Assembly (NCBI GenBank): GCA_003265975.1
Contig: QFBU01000070.1
Coordinates: 1 to 6,584, forward strand
Length of the DNA stretch: 6,584 nt
From: Candidatus Marinamargulisbacteria bacterium SCGC AAA071-K20
Lineage (GTDB): Bacteria > Margulisbacteria > Marinamargulisbacteria > GCA-2716485 > AAA071-K20
Reading direction: 5' to 3'
The notes under the pieces are model-generated. The model saw nothing but the letters and a program-made list of their open reading frames with translations. It searched no databases and was not told the origin of the DNA. Positions 1 through 6,085 of the stretch are shown here, piece after piece; positions within the stretch are counted from its first letter, which is position 1; each line of letters starts with the position of its first letter. Position numbers and translations under genes: made by a program.

Positions 1-103
1 TAAAATTCTATCTCGCATATCTAGCAGAAACTTAAAAAAAGATGACAAGATAGTAAATTATCATCTTTATTTGGCATCATTATTTCCAGAGTTATCTAAT
101 TAA
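1..103 (+). CDS. C-terminal end of an unrecognised protein (5' end outside the window)
   Basis: Reading from base 2 gives 33 uninterrupted codons ending in TAA at 101-103; base 1 is the last base of an earlier codon. The translation begins KILSRISSRN and ends LYLASLFPELSN. It looks like protein: a basic stretch (RNLKKDD) is followed by an amphipathic or hydrophobic helix-like end. There is no start codon because the gene begins to the left of the window. The product cannot be named from so short a piece. It lies on the same strand as ade, with a 203-base gap to it, so an operon is possible but not shown. A chance open frame is the alternative, since 33 codons is short; the composition favours a real gene end. 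Confidence 0.45.
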   Translation, partial: KILSRISSRNLKKDDKIVNYHLYLASLFPELSN

Positions 104-306
104 ATAGTTAGTAGTTGTGCTTATGTGGTAAACTCGTCGACTACTACTAACCGTCTAATATATTTATTTTCTGAATCCTTGAATGTTTATGAGTCTGATT
201 TATATGAGTATAAATTTCAGTAGTAGTTAGTTTCGAGTATCCCTATCCAATCATTAGCCTCGTAAATAAAATATAGCTCAGAAGTAAGTCATTAACAGGA
301 GAATAC
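104..306 (+). other. Intergenic region upstream of ade with competing complementary segments
   Basis: No open frame worth calling is present. ACTACTACT at 140-148 is the perfect complement of AGTAGTAGT at 219-227, and an overlapping segment at 143-151 pairs with 107-115. The two stems exclude each other. TATAAA at 209-214 and TATAGC at 272-277 are possible -10 elements, but neither has a good -35 box at the usual distance, so no promoter is assigned. The ade ribosome binding site AGGAGA lies at 297-302. The conserved core of a purine riboswitch is not present, although the gene product acts on adenine. Confidence 0.4.
107..151 (+). terminator. Inverted repeat after the upstream gene, possible terminator or leader stem
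   Basis: GTTAGTAGT at 107-115 is the perfect complement of ACTACTAAC at 143-151, a 9-bp stem with a 27-base loop. A T-rich but not pure-T stretch follows (about 154-170). It starts only four bases after the stop codon at 101-103, the usual place for a terminator. The large loop and missing T-run make it weak. The right arm can also pair with 219-227, so a role in the ade leader is an alternative. Confidence 0.3.
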
Positions 307-1926
307 ATGCAAATAAAAGGATTTATAGTAGACGTTGTATCTAAAAGAATTTTTAGTGGAAAAGTAATTATTGAAGGAACAAAAGTTGTTGATGTAATTG
401 AGGAAGAGAACGATAGTAATCAATTTATTATGCCTGGCTTTGTTGACGCTCACGTTCATGTTGAAAGCTCTATGTTAATACCCTCTGAATTTGCTCGTTT
501 AGCTGTTTGTCATGGAACGGTCGCAACCATTTCTGATCCACATGAAATAGGGAATGTCTTGGGTGTTGAGGGCGTAAAGTTCATGATAAGAAATGGCAAG
601 AAAACTCCTTTTAAATTTCATTTTGGAGCCCCTTCTTGTGTGCCTGCAACTGCGTTTGAAACAGCGGGCGCTACTATTGGTGTACAAGATATTAAAGATT
701 TACTTGCTATGGATGACATTCATTACTTAACAGAAATGATGAACTTCCCAGGTGTATTAGGCGAAGACCCCGAAGTAATGGCAAAAATAAAAGCAGCAAA
801 AGAGGCCGGTAAAGTTATTGATGGTCATGCTCCTGGCTTAAGAGGAGATGACGCAAAGAAATATAGTGATGCAGGCATAACAACAGATCACGAATGTTTC
901 ACTATCCAAGAGGCATTGGACAAGTTGAAGTACGGTATGAAAATTCAGATAAGAGAAGGAAGCGCTGCTAAAAACTTTGAAGCATTAATTAACTTACTAA
1001 ATCAATATCCTGACAAAATAATGTTTTGCTCTGATGATAAACACCCAAACGACCTCGCTGAAAAACACATTAATGTGCTAGCAAAAAGAGCCGTTGCAAA
1101 GGGCTGCGATACAATGAACGTTATTAGGGCGTGCACCTATAATATTGTAAAACACTACTCAATGAATGTAGGTTTATTACAAAAAGGAGACGATGCAGAT
1201 TTTTGTATTGTTGATGATTTAGTAGACTTTAATTGTAAGGCAACCTATATCAACGGCGCGTTAGTTTCTGAGAATGGTAAAACAAAAATTGACTCCGTTG
1301 TAGAAACACCCGTTAACAACTTTAACTGTTCCCCTATTACAATAAATCAAATTGAAGTGCCTGCAACCTCTACCACTATAAAAGTTATTGATGTTGAAGA
1401 TGGCCAATTAATTACAAAAGAAAGCAAGGCCGAATTATCTGCTGTTGATGGGAACCTAGTTAGTGACCCAAGTCAGGATATATTGAAGGTTGTTGTTGTA
1501 AATAGATATTTTGATGCTCCTCCAGCCGTAGCGTTTATTCGAAACTTTGGGCTTAATCAGGGCGCTTTAGCGTCTTGTGTGGCACATGACAGTCATAATA
1601 TTATCGCAGTGGGAGTTAGCGACCAAGATATTGTTAATGCCATTAACCTTGTAGTAGAAAGCAAGGGGGGTGTTTCTCTTGCAAATGGCGAAGAACAAAG
1701 CCTGTTAGCGCTGCCAGTTGCCGGAATTATGACACATAAAGACGGTTTCGAAACGGCAGCTGCTTATGAAAAAATAGACTTAAGGTCAAAAGAATTAGGA
1801 GTAACATTAGAATCTCCTTATATGACAATGTCTTTTTGTGCCCTTCTTGTAATTCCTGAACTAAAATTGAGTGATAAAGGTTTATTTAATGGCAATAAAT
1901 TTGAATTTACAGGTTTGTATATCTAA
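307..1926 (+). CDS. ade: Adenine deaminase
   Basis: Converts adenine to hypoxanthine and ammonia in cytoplasmic purine salvage; the family is a metal-dependent amidohydrolase (Ade/YicP type). The 539 residues are close to full family length. Visible motifs in order: the amidohydrolase metal site DAHVHVESS (His49 and His51), SDPHE at 77-80 region, MMNFPGV near 144-150, DGHAPGLRG at 172-180, DHECF at 194-198 and CSDDKHP at 241-247. The C-terminal Ade-specific domain carries VAHDSHN at 425-431 and GGVSLANG at 454-461. The start is fixed by AGGAGA at 297-302, four bases before ATG, and by the normal family N-terminus. All motifs are intact, with no frameshift. The gene appears monocistronic: the next genes lie on the other strand. 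Identification is from recalled family motifs and is strong. Confidence 0.97.
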   Translation: MQIKGFIVDVVSKRIFSGKVIIEGTKVVDVIEEENDSNQFIMPGFVDAHVHVESSMLIPSEFARLAVCHGTVATISDPHEIGNVLGVEGVKFMIRNGKKTPFKFHFGAPSCVPATAFETAGATIGVQDIKDLLAMDDIHYLTEMMNFPGVLGEDPEVMAKIKAAKEAGKVIDGHAPGLRGDDAKKYSDAGITTDHECFTIQEALDKLKYGMKIQIREGSAAKNFEALINLLNQYPDKIMFCSDDKHPNDLAEKHINVLAKRAVAKGCDTMNVIRACTYNIVKHYSMNVGLLQKGDDADFCIVDDLVDFNCKATYINGALVSENGKTKIDSVVETPVNNFNCSPITINQIEVPATSTTIKVIDVEDGQLITKESKAELSAVDGNLVSDPSQDILKVVVVNRYFDAPPAVAFIRNFGLNQGALASCVAHDSHNIIAVGVSDQDIVNAINLVVESKGGVSLANGEEQSLLALPVAGIMTHKDGFETAAAYEKIDLRSKELGVTLESPYMTMSFCALLVIPELKLSDKGLFNGNKFEFTGLYI

Positions 1927-1979
1927 TTGATTTTCAAATTTATCAAATAGAATACGAAGCAAGTTCAACTCAAATCGTC

Positions 1980-2010
1980 AGGCTCATATCTCTCCAATAA
2001 GCGTGAGCCT
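1980..2010 (+). terminator. Weak inverted repeat downstream of ade
   Basis: AGGCTCA at 1980-1986 and TGAGCCT at 2004-2010 form a perfect 7-bp stem with a 17-base loop, 53 bases after the ade stop codon. No T-run follows on either strand, so it is not a canonical intrinsic terminator. It also covers the end of the broken minus-strand frame at 1984-2214. Confidence 0.25.
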
Positions 2011-2214
2011 CAAACTGAGAATCGCTACATAATGATTTTTCCCAATTACTGCCTCTTCATAATTTTTGAATATATCACTAAATAAATCCATATCTCCTAA
2101 CCTAAACGTAGCATTACGTATAATTACTGAAAGGAATTATCTCTTTATTTGATCATCAGTAAGACTAGCCACAAACTCTATATATCCTTCTCTGGAATAC
2201 AAGAACTGGTCCAT
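1984..2214 (-). pseudogene. Protein-like reading frame broken by one in-frame stop
   Basis: On the minus strand, ATG at 2214-2212 opens 25 codons (MDQFLYSREG, then YIEFVASLTDDQIKR) and reaches TAA at 2139-2137. The same frame then runs 50 more codons (FLSVIIRNATFRLGDMDLFS, later NYEEAVIGKNHYVAILSLRL) to TGA at 1986-1984. Both halves look like one soluble protein rich in acidic and hydrophobic residues, so a substitution such as CAA or AAA to TAA would explain the break. The frame is also open without a start codon back to a stop at about 2264, inside the phosphatase gene. There is no good ribosome binding site before 2214. I do not recognise the family. It may be a decayed gene formerly following the phosphatase, two tiny frames, or chance. 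It occupies most of the gene-free stretch 1927-2251, where I see little else. Confidence 0.4.
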
Positions 2215-2251
2215 TGGGTACCTAAAAATTGAATCTGAAGTCGCAGGGTAA

Positions 2252-2719
2252 TTACTTGATAATAGTTAGATGATCCAAAAGCCCGGCACAGGCATCTTCA
2301 AGTAGGTTATATACGTTATCAAAGCCTACATCTCCCCCATAATATGGATCAGGAATAGAAGTGGCTTCGAGTTTTTGTAAAAAGTCGGTCATCAAATGTA
2401 TTTTTTCACGGTCTTTTTCAGTTCTAATTACGGCGTCTAGATCATTTAGGTTGTCTTGGTCCATGGCTATTATCATATCAAAATAGTCAAAATCAACGTG
2501 GGCATCAAAAGGTCTTGATATACTAGTTAGTTCAACCCCTCTTTTTTGGCCATGTTCTCGCATACGAGCGTCTGCCTTGGCACCTGAATGATAAGAAATC
2601 ATCCCAGCTGAGTCGACATCCATTTCAAGATTATTTTCTTTTAACAGTTTTTTTAAAATACCTTCAGCTGCAGGAGACCTACAAATATTACCCATACAAA
2701 CAAAAAGAATTGATATCAT
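2252..2719 (-). CDS. Low-molecular-weight protein tyrosine phosphatase
   Basis: Hydrolyses phosphotyrosine (or related phosphoesters) on proteins in the cytoplasm; the family includes Wzb, PtpA and YwlE-like enzymes. At 155 residues it has the usual length. The catalytic P-loop CMGNICRS lies at 8-15, with nucleophile Cys8, Arg14 and Ser15, and the general-acid loop DPYYGG is at 124-129 with Asp124. The family SAG (37-39) and the RP at 69-70 are also present. The P-loop sits so near the N-terminus that the ATG at 2719 must be the start, yet no Shine-Dalgarno precedes it: the upstream bases read ACACTTTATAAA. It lies 84 bases downstream of deaD on the same strand, so it may be cotranscribed or have its own promoter. 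No exopolysaccharide or tyrosine kinase genes are nearby, and the substrate cannot be inferred. An arsenate reductase of the same fold is less likely given the intact DPYY loop. Confidence 0.94.
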   Translation of the reverse strand: MISILFVCMGNICRSPAAEGILKKLLKENNLEMDVDSAGMISYHSGAKADARMREHGQKRGVELTSISRPFDAHVDFDYFDMIIAMDQDNLNDLDAVIRTEKDREKIHLMTDFLQKLEATSIPDPYYGGDVGFDNVYNLLEDACAGLLDHLTIIK

Positions 2720-2803
2720 TTTATAAAGTGTAACATAAAACCATGTTCAAGAAGCAAGGTAAACTTCTCTCTGAGACTTCTATCTAGACGAAGCAAGAAC
2801 AGT

Positions 2804-4564
2804 CTATTTAGCCCGTTCAACCATAGGTCGATTGTCTCGTCCTGCCGTTTTGAAGGCCTGAATAATAGCATCAGCGTCGCCATAAGGGACATTCACAAAT
2901 GAAAATTTATCATAAATTTCAACACCTTGAATGTTTCTTCCTTGTACATTAGACGATTTTTCTATGTAGTCTACTAATTCTCGTGGGTTAATTTTGTCCA
3001 TTTTACCCTTAGCTATAAATAATCTGGTTTGGCCCTTAGTATCTACAAACGACTTAGGGTTGTCTCCACCACGTGATGAGTTTCTATTTCCAAACTCTCT
3101 TCTATCACCACCAAATCCACGATCTCGGTCTCTTCCTCGACCATAATCACGTTCACCACGGTCACGATCACGGCCTCTGCCTCTATCACGATCTCGTCCG
3201 CCATCTCTTCCACGGTCTCGACCATCAGATCGACCCGCTTTTCTAATTTCTGTATAACTTTTTTCAGAAAATTCAGACTCAAAAGCTACCTTTAAAACAC
3301 CAGCTAACGCCTCTTTAGGGTTATGTGTTTCCAACAACGCTTCTGCAAAGTCTAAATAATCGTTTTCTATAGTCTCACCAATAGCCTTTAATAAGGTTTC
3401 TTGTATACGATTTTTCTTTGTTTTAATGATAGTTTGAACATCAGGAACTTCTGCTTTTTTGATTTCAGTTTTTGCTACTTTTTGGATATAAGTAAGCTTT
3501 CGATATTCTGAAGGTGTAATAAACGTGATGGCATTTCCAGTTTTTCCAGCTCTTCCTGTTCGTCCTACTCTATGGACATAACTCTCAGCGTCTTGTGGTA
3601 ATGCAAAATTGATTACATGAGAAAGACCATTAATATCAAGTCCACGAGAAGCTACGTCAGTTACTACTAAAACTGAACATATTTTCTTTCTAAATTTTCC
3701 AAGAACACGCTCTCTTTGATGTTGACTTAAGTCGCCATGCATCGCTTCTGCTTCGTACCCTCTATGAACTAGTCGTTCGGTAATTGAGTCTACGTCTCTT
3801 TTGGTTCTACAGAAAATAAGACCATAAAAATCGTCTTCTACGTCAATTATTCTACATAACGCTTCTAATTTATCAGATTCTCGTACTTCAAAATAAATTT
3901 GCTCAGTTAAACTGGTTGCCAAAGTTGCTTTTTTAGCGGCAATGGTTACATATTCTTTCATATAGTTTTGAGCTAATCGTTGGATTAAAGAAGGCATTGT
4001 GGCTGAAAACAACAATGTTTTTCTGTCTTTATTTGTTTGCCCAAGAATTATCTCAATGTCTTCTAAAAACCCTGTTTTTAACATCTCGTCAGCTTCGTCT
4101 AAAACAAGATACTTAACATGACTAAGGTCTATTCTTTTACGATTTAAATGGTCTATTAGTCGTCCAGGGGTACCTACTATAATGTCATTTGGTTTTCTTA
4201 ACTGTTTAATCTGTTTTTCAATAGACTGCCCACCGTACACTGGTGTAATACGCAGTGGCTTTTCACCTTTTAATGAGTGTAATTCGTCTGATACTTGAAT
4301 TGTAAGTTCTCTTGTTGGAGTTAAAATCAAGGCTTGAATGTGGTCAGTAGTTGGGGTCAATTTTTCTAGTATTGGAAGTCCAAATGCTGCTGTTTTTCCG
4401 GTTCCTGTTTGGGCTTGTCCTATAATGTCTCTTTCGTCAGTTAACATTACTGGGATTGTTTCGGCTTGAATTTGACTAGGTTCCTCAAATCCTTTTTTTT
4501 CTAGTGCTTTCAATAGTATTTCTGAAAGACCTAAGTCTTTAAATGTCTTTTTTTCGTTTTCCAT
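2804..4564 (-). CDS. deaD: DEAD-box ATP-dependent RNA helicase, DeaD/CsdA type
   Basis: ATP-driven RNA duplex unwinding; family members act in ribosome assembly, mRNA decay and cold adaptation. With the chosen start it has 586 residues. Motifs in order: Q motif around GFEEPSQIQ (25-33), AQTGTGKT at 51-58, PTREL at 83-87, TPGR at 132-135, DEAD at 156-159, SAT at 187-189, LIFCRTK at 249-255, TDVASRGLD at 302-310 and HRVGRTGRAG at 331-340. Residues about 444-500 are an Arg/Asp/Gly-rich linker, and about 513-572 form a DbpA-type RNA-binding domain (TRLFIAKGKMDKINPREL). A longer frame could start at ATG 4618, but it has no ribosome binding site, whereas ATG 4564 has AAGGAA six bases upstream and gives the normal N-terminus. 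It is divergent from manA and followed by the phosphatase gene. All catalytic motifs are intact. Confidence 0.96.
   Translation of the reverse strand: MENEKKTFKDLGLSEILLKALEKKGFEEPSQIQAETIPVMLTDERDIIGQAQTGTGKTAAFGLPILEKLTPTTDHIQALILTPTRELTIQVSDELHSLKGEKPLRITPVYGGQSIEKQIKQLRKPNDIIVGTPGRLIDHLNRKRIDLSHVKYLVLDEADEMLKTGFLEDIEIILGQTNKDRKTLLFSATMPSLIQRLAQNYMKEYVTIAAKKATLATSLTEQIYFEVRESDKLEALCRIIDVEDDFYGLIFCRTKRDVDSITERLVHRGYEAEAMHGDLSQHQRERVLGKFRKKICSVLVVTDVASRGLDINGLSHVINFALPQDAESYVHRVGRTGRAGKTGNAITFITPSEYRKLTYIQKVAKTEIKKAEVPDVQTIIKTKKNRIQETLLKAIGETIENDYLDFAEALLETHNPKEALAGVLKVAFESEFSEKSYTEIRKAGRSDGRDRGRDGGRDRDRGRGRDRDRGERDYGRGRDRDRGFGGDRREFGNRNSSRGGDNPKSFVDTKGQTRLFIAKGKMDKINPRELVDYIEKSSNVQGRNIQGVEIYDKFSFVNVPYGDADAIIQAFKTAGRDNRPMVERAK
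3065..3235 (-). repeat. Low-complexity coding repeat (Arg/Asp/Gly linker of DeaD)
   Basis: DNA encoding residues about 444-500 of the helicase is built from short degenerate units coding for RD, RG and RDRDRG (RDRDRG occurs three times). It carries long open frames in other phases that are shadows, not genes. The encoded segment alternates positive and negative charges and should be disordered. Such repeats can change length by slippage. Confidence 0.8.
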
Positions 4565-4570
4565 GTTTTT

Positions 4571-4576
4571 TTCCTT
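4571..4576 (-). promoter_or_regulatory. Ribosome binding site that fixes the deaD start
   Basis: Read on the minus strand, AAGGAA lies six bases before the ATG at 4564. The alternative in-frame ATG at 4618 has no such site, so this decides the start. Confidence 0.75.
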
Positions 4577-4581
4577 GCTCT

Positions 4582-4596
4582 GTTTACGTAGTAAAC
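4582..4596 (-). promoter_or_regulatory. Short perfect hairpin in the deaD 5' untranslated region
   Basis: GTTTAC at 4582-4587 and GTAAAC at 4591-4596 form a perfect 6-bp inverted repeat around a 3-base centre. In the deaD mRNA it ends five bases before the ribosome binding site. It could be an RNA stem affecting initiation, for example with temperature, or a DNA operator. The role is inference; only the symmetry is seen. Confidence 0.4.
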
Positions 4597-4667
4597 CAAG
4601 CTTCAACGAAAAGCACATTTACTACAGATTTATTTTTTTGGACTGTCCCTAGGTGGATAAGGGTGAA

Positions 4668-4673
4668 AGTATA
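4668..4673 (-). promoter_or_regulatory. Candidate -10 element for deaD
   Basis: On the minus strand the hexamer is TATACT, five of six matches to the sigma-70 consensus. No convincing -35 hexamer lies 16-18 bases upstream (the bases there are ACTTAA or TACTTA). If used, it gives a leader of roughly 95-100 bases that includes the hairpin at 4582-4596. Confidence 0.3.
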
Positions 4674-4821
4674 CTACAAAGTAATGAAATTAAGTAATAT
4701 TCTATTTACTGTCCATCTTACTTATCGTAATAAAATGTAAAATATTTCATTTATTTTTAAATTCTCTTTTTTTAAAGCATTAATAATCATAGAAACATCA
4801 AACAATTACCCAATAAATTCT

Positions 4822-4832
4822 TATGATATAGT
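4822..4832 (+). promoter_or_regulatory. Candidate -10 element giving a leaderless or near-leaderless manA transcript
   Basis: TATGAT (4822-4827) and TATAGT (4827-4832) overlap, each five of six matches to the -10 consensus. Transcription normally starts about seven bases downstream, which falls at or just before the manA ATG at 4839. No Shine-Dalgarno sequence is present in between. The -35 region is poor (CAAACA at 4799-4804 for the first hexamer). Confidence 0.35.
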
Positions 4833-4838
4833 GTTTAT

Positions 4839-5888
4839 ATGCTTTCAAATCAACCATACAAACTCTCAAAACTAGGGTTTGATGATTCAAAACCTTGGGG
4901 AGACACGCCTAAAGCTAGCGCATTTTTTCCAGCTTTTCAGCATGAATTCAAAACCCCTACCCCAGTTGAAAGTGTTGGGGAAGTTTTTTTATTTAGCCCA
5001 CTGAATAAAGCTCCTGGAAAGTCATTTATTACTAACGCGATTACTACTGTTGACTACTTTACTCATTGGCATGGCCTGTCTGATTCTCAAAAAGAAGGTG
5101 TATTTGATTGTGGAGCGCTCACGGCAGGTATTACTAAATATGACATAGTACCTCTATTTGCTAAGGTAATTTTTGCGAGTGGCCCGCTTTCTATCCAACT
5201 GCACGATGAAAATCACGTAGAAAAAGGTAAATTTGTATCTGGGAAAACGGAGGCCTGGATAGCATTAGAAGACAATGTAGAACTTATTGTAGGATTTAAA
5301 CCCGGTATGAAAGATCCTTTTATGAAAGAAGTAGACCATTTCAGGTCAAATTACACCACAACCCAAGACATTAAAGCTTACTTTAATTTTTACACCCTTA
5401 ATAAAGGAGAAAGTTACTTAATTTCGCCAGGTACCGTTCATGCCATATTAAAAGGGACCATTTATGAAATTCAACAGCCTTGTAACATTACCAAGCGAGT
5501 TTTGGACATAGAAAAAAACCAGCCGAGACATTGTGACTTTTCTTTGGACGATGACCGTGATTTATATTTGTATAATACTTATTTTGACAATCTTCCAACA
5601 AAATATGAGCCTAACAAAAATGGCTTTTATCACTTTGACACGCCCTATTTTGCGACACAGCAATTGTCAAAATCTCAGCCTGTCTGTATTAAAGACTCGT
5701 TTTCATTTATTTTTTGCTCTGATGGCGCTTTAACTATAAACGCGGATGGTTTTTCTGAAATCCTTATTAAGGGTGAGGTCTTACTTATTCCCGCTAATTA
5801 CAATTGCTCAATCGACCTTACGTCGACGTCTTTGGGCTACATTTCATATCTACCACCTCATTTTAAAGACCCATTTGCTGAAGAGTGA
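4839..5888 (+). CDS. manA: Mannose-6-phosphate isomerase, class I (cupin)
   Basis: Interconverts mannose 6-phosphate and fructose 6-phosphate with a bound zinc, linking mannose use to glycolysis and to GDP-mannose supply. The 349 residues fit the short class I form. Metal-site motifs are visible: LSIQLH at 117-122 (Gln120 and His122), GKTEAW at 135-140 (Glu138) and SPGTVHAI at 196-203 (His201), followed by IYEIQQPCNITKRVLD (208-223), the family active-site region. Residues about 285-340 form a small C-terminal cupin-like domain. The ATG at 4839 is the only sensible start: the next in-frame Met is 157, and the KPWG near residue 18 is where the family expects its N-terminal IWG-like motif. No Shine-Dalgarno precedes it. 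Flanked by the divergent deaD and by an IS; no other sugar genes are in the window. The exact sugar specificity is inferred from family. Confidence 0.9.
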   Translation: MLSNQPYKLSKLGFDDSKPWGDTPKASAFFPAFQHEFKTPTPVESVGEVFLFSPLNKAPGKSFITNAITTVDYFTHWHGLSDSQKEGVFDCGALTAGITKYDIVPLFAKVIFASGPLSIQLHDENHVEKGKFVSGKTEAWIALEDNVELIVGFKPGMKDPFMKEVDHFRSNYTTTQDIKAYFNFYTLNKGESYLISPGTVHAILKGTIYEIQQPCNITKRVLDIEKNQPRHCDFSLDDDRDLYLYNTYFDNLPTKYEPNKNGFYHFDTPYFATQQLSKSQPVCIKDSFSFIFCSDGALTINADGFSEILIKGEVLLIPANYNCSIDLTSTSLGYISYLPPHFKDPFAEE

Positions 5889-5906
5889 GAAGGTGGAAGG
5901 TTTTTT
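5853..5906 (+). terminator. Possible intrinsic terminator of manA
   Basis: CCACCT at 5853-5858, inside the last codons of manA, pairs with AGGTGG at 5891-5896 across a 32-base loop, and CTCA at 5857-5860 could alternatively pair with TGAG at 5886-5889. Four bases later comes a run of six T (5901-5906). The long loop and the gap before the T-run make this a weak candidate. Confidence 0.3.
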
Positions 5907-5995
5907 GTATACATACTAAATTCTAATTCTTCTAAGGTCTTCTTAGTTTCTTGAAGAGTTTCATTAACGTCTACTATTATTAACTCTAGTATTCT
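5858..5995 (-). pseudogene. C-terminal remnant of a minus-strand gene cut by the IS element
   Basis: On the minus strand the frame is open from the presumed IS edge to TGA at 5860-5858, giving 45 codons: RILELIIVDVNETLQETKKT, then LEELEFSMYTKNLPPSHSSA, then NGSLK. The first 26 residues look like a charged amphipathic helix or coiled coil and the rest like a flexible tail. The last ten or so codons overlap the 3' end of manA in antisense. No start codon fits; upstream, a stop appears at 5998-5996, at the presumed left end of the insertion sequence. The simplest reading is a convergent gene whose 5' part was separated by the IS insertion. The product is unrecognised. Chance openness over 45 codons is possible. 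Confidence 0.38.
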
Positions 5996-6057
5996 TCACT
6001 ACTGTCCGGTAAAAACAAAAAAACTTCAGCATAAAGCAGGCATAAAATAACACGTCG

Positions 6058-6085
6058 TAGACGTGCTTTAGAAAGTTACTATAGG
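6058..6085 (+). promoter_or_regulatory. Candidate promoter of the transposase
   Basis: TAGACG at 6058-6063 (four of six to the -35 consensus) and TATAGG at 6080-6085 (four of six to -10) are 16 bases apart. A start about seven bases on, near 6092, would omit most of the left arm of the hairpin at 6081-6125. Match quality is modest. Confidence 0.3.

Larger units (their letters stand above)
4565..4838. other. Divergent promoter region between deaD and manA
   Basis: This 274-base AT-rich gap separates the two divergent starts and must hold both promoters. It contains the deaD ribosome binding site and hairpin, a minus-strand TATACT, and the plus-strand -10-like hexamers next to manA. The stretch 4681-4800 is very AT-rich with T and A runs and shows no gene or clear repeat. 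The open frames here are not supported as genes. Confidence 0.6.

Noticed and set aside
38..68. AAAGATGA and TCATCTTT inverted repeat that could be a terminator
   Set aside because: It lies within the coding tail of the upstream gene, is AT-rich with a 15-base loop and lacks a following T-run.
231..306. Possible purine riboswitch before ade (TTCGAGTATCC resembles part of such elements)
   Set aside because: The rest of the conserved three-way junction and its loop sequences are missing, and the resemblance is limited to a few bases.
2137..2139. Stop-codon readthrough or recoding at the TAA inside the broken frame
   Set aside because: No slippery site or readthrough signal is seen, and TAA is a poor readthrough codon; a nonsense mutation is simpler.
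3043..3282. A long minus-strand frame rich in V, E and I inside the helicase gene
   Set aside because: It is an out-of-phase shadow of the Arg/Asp-rich repeats with no ribosome binding site of its own.
4565..4618. An 18-codon longer N-terminus for the helicase from ATG 4618
   Set aside because: It has no ribosome binding site, includes the palindrome, and is not needed by the family; ATG 4564 has a good site.
4543..4740. A plus-strand small gene in the deaD-manA gap
   Set aside because: It begins antisense inside deaD, has no ribosome binding site, and its translation is the aromatic, low-complexity kind expected from AT-rich non-coding DNA.
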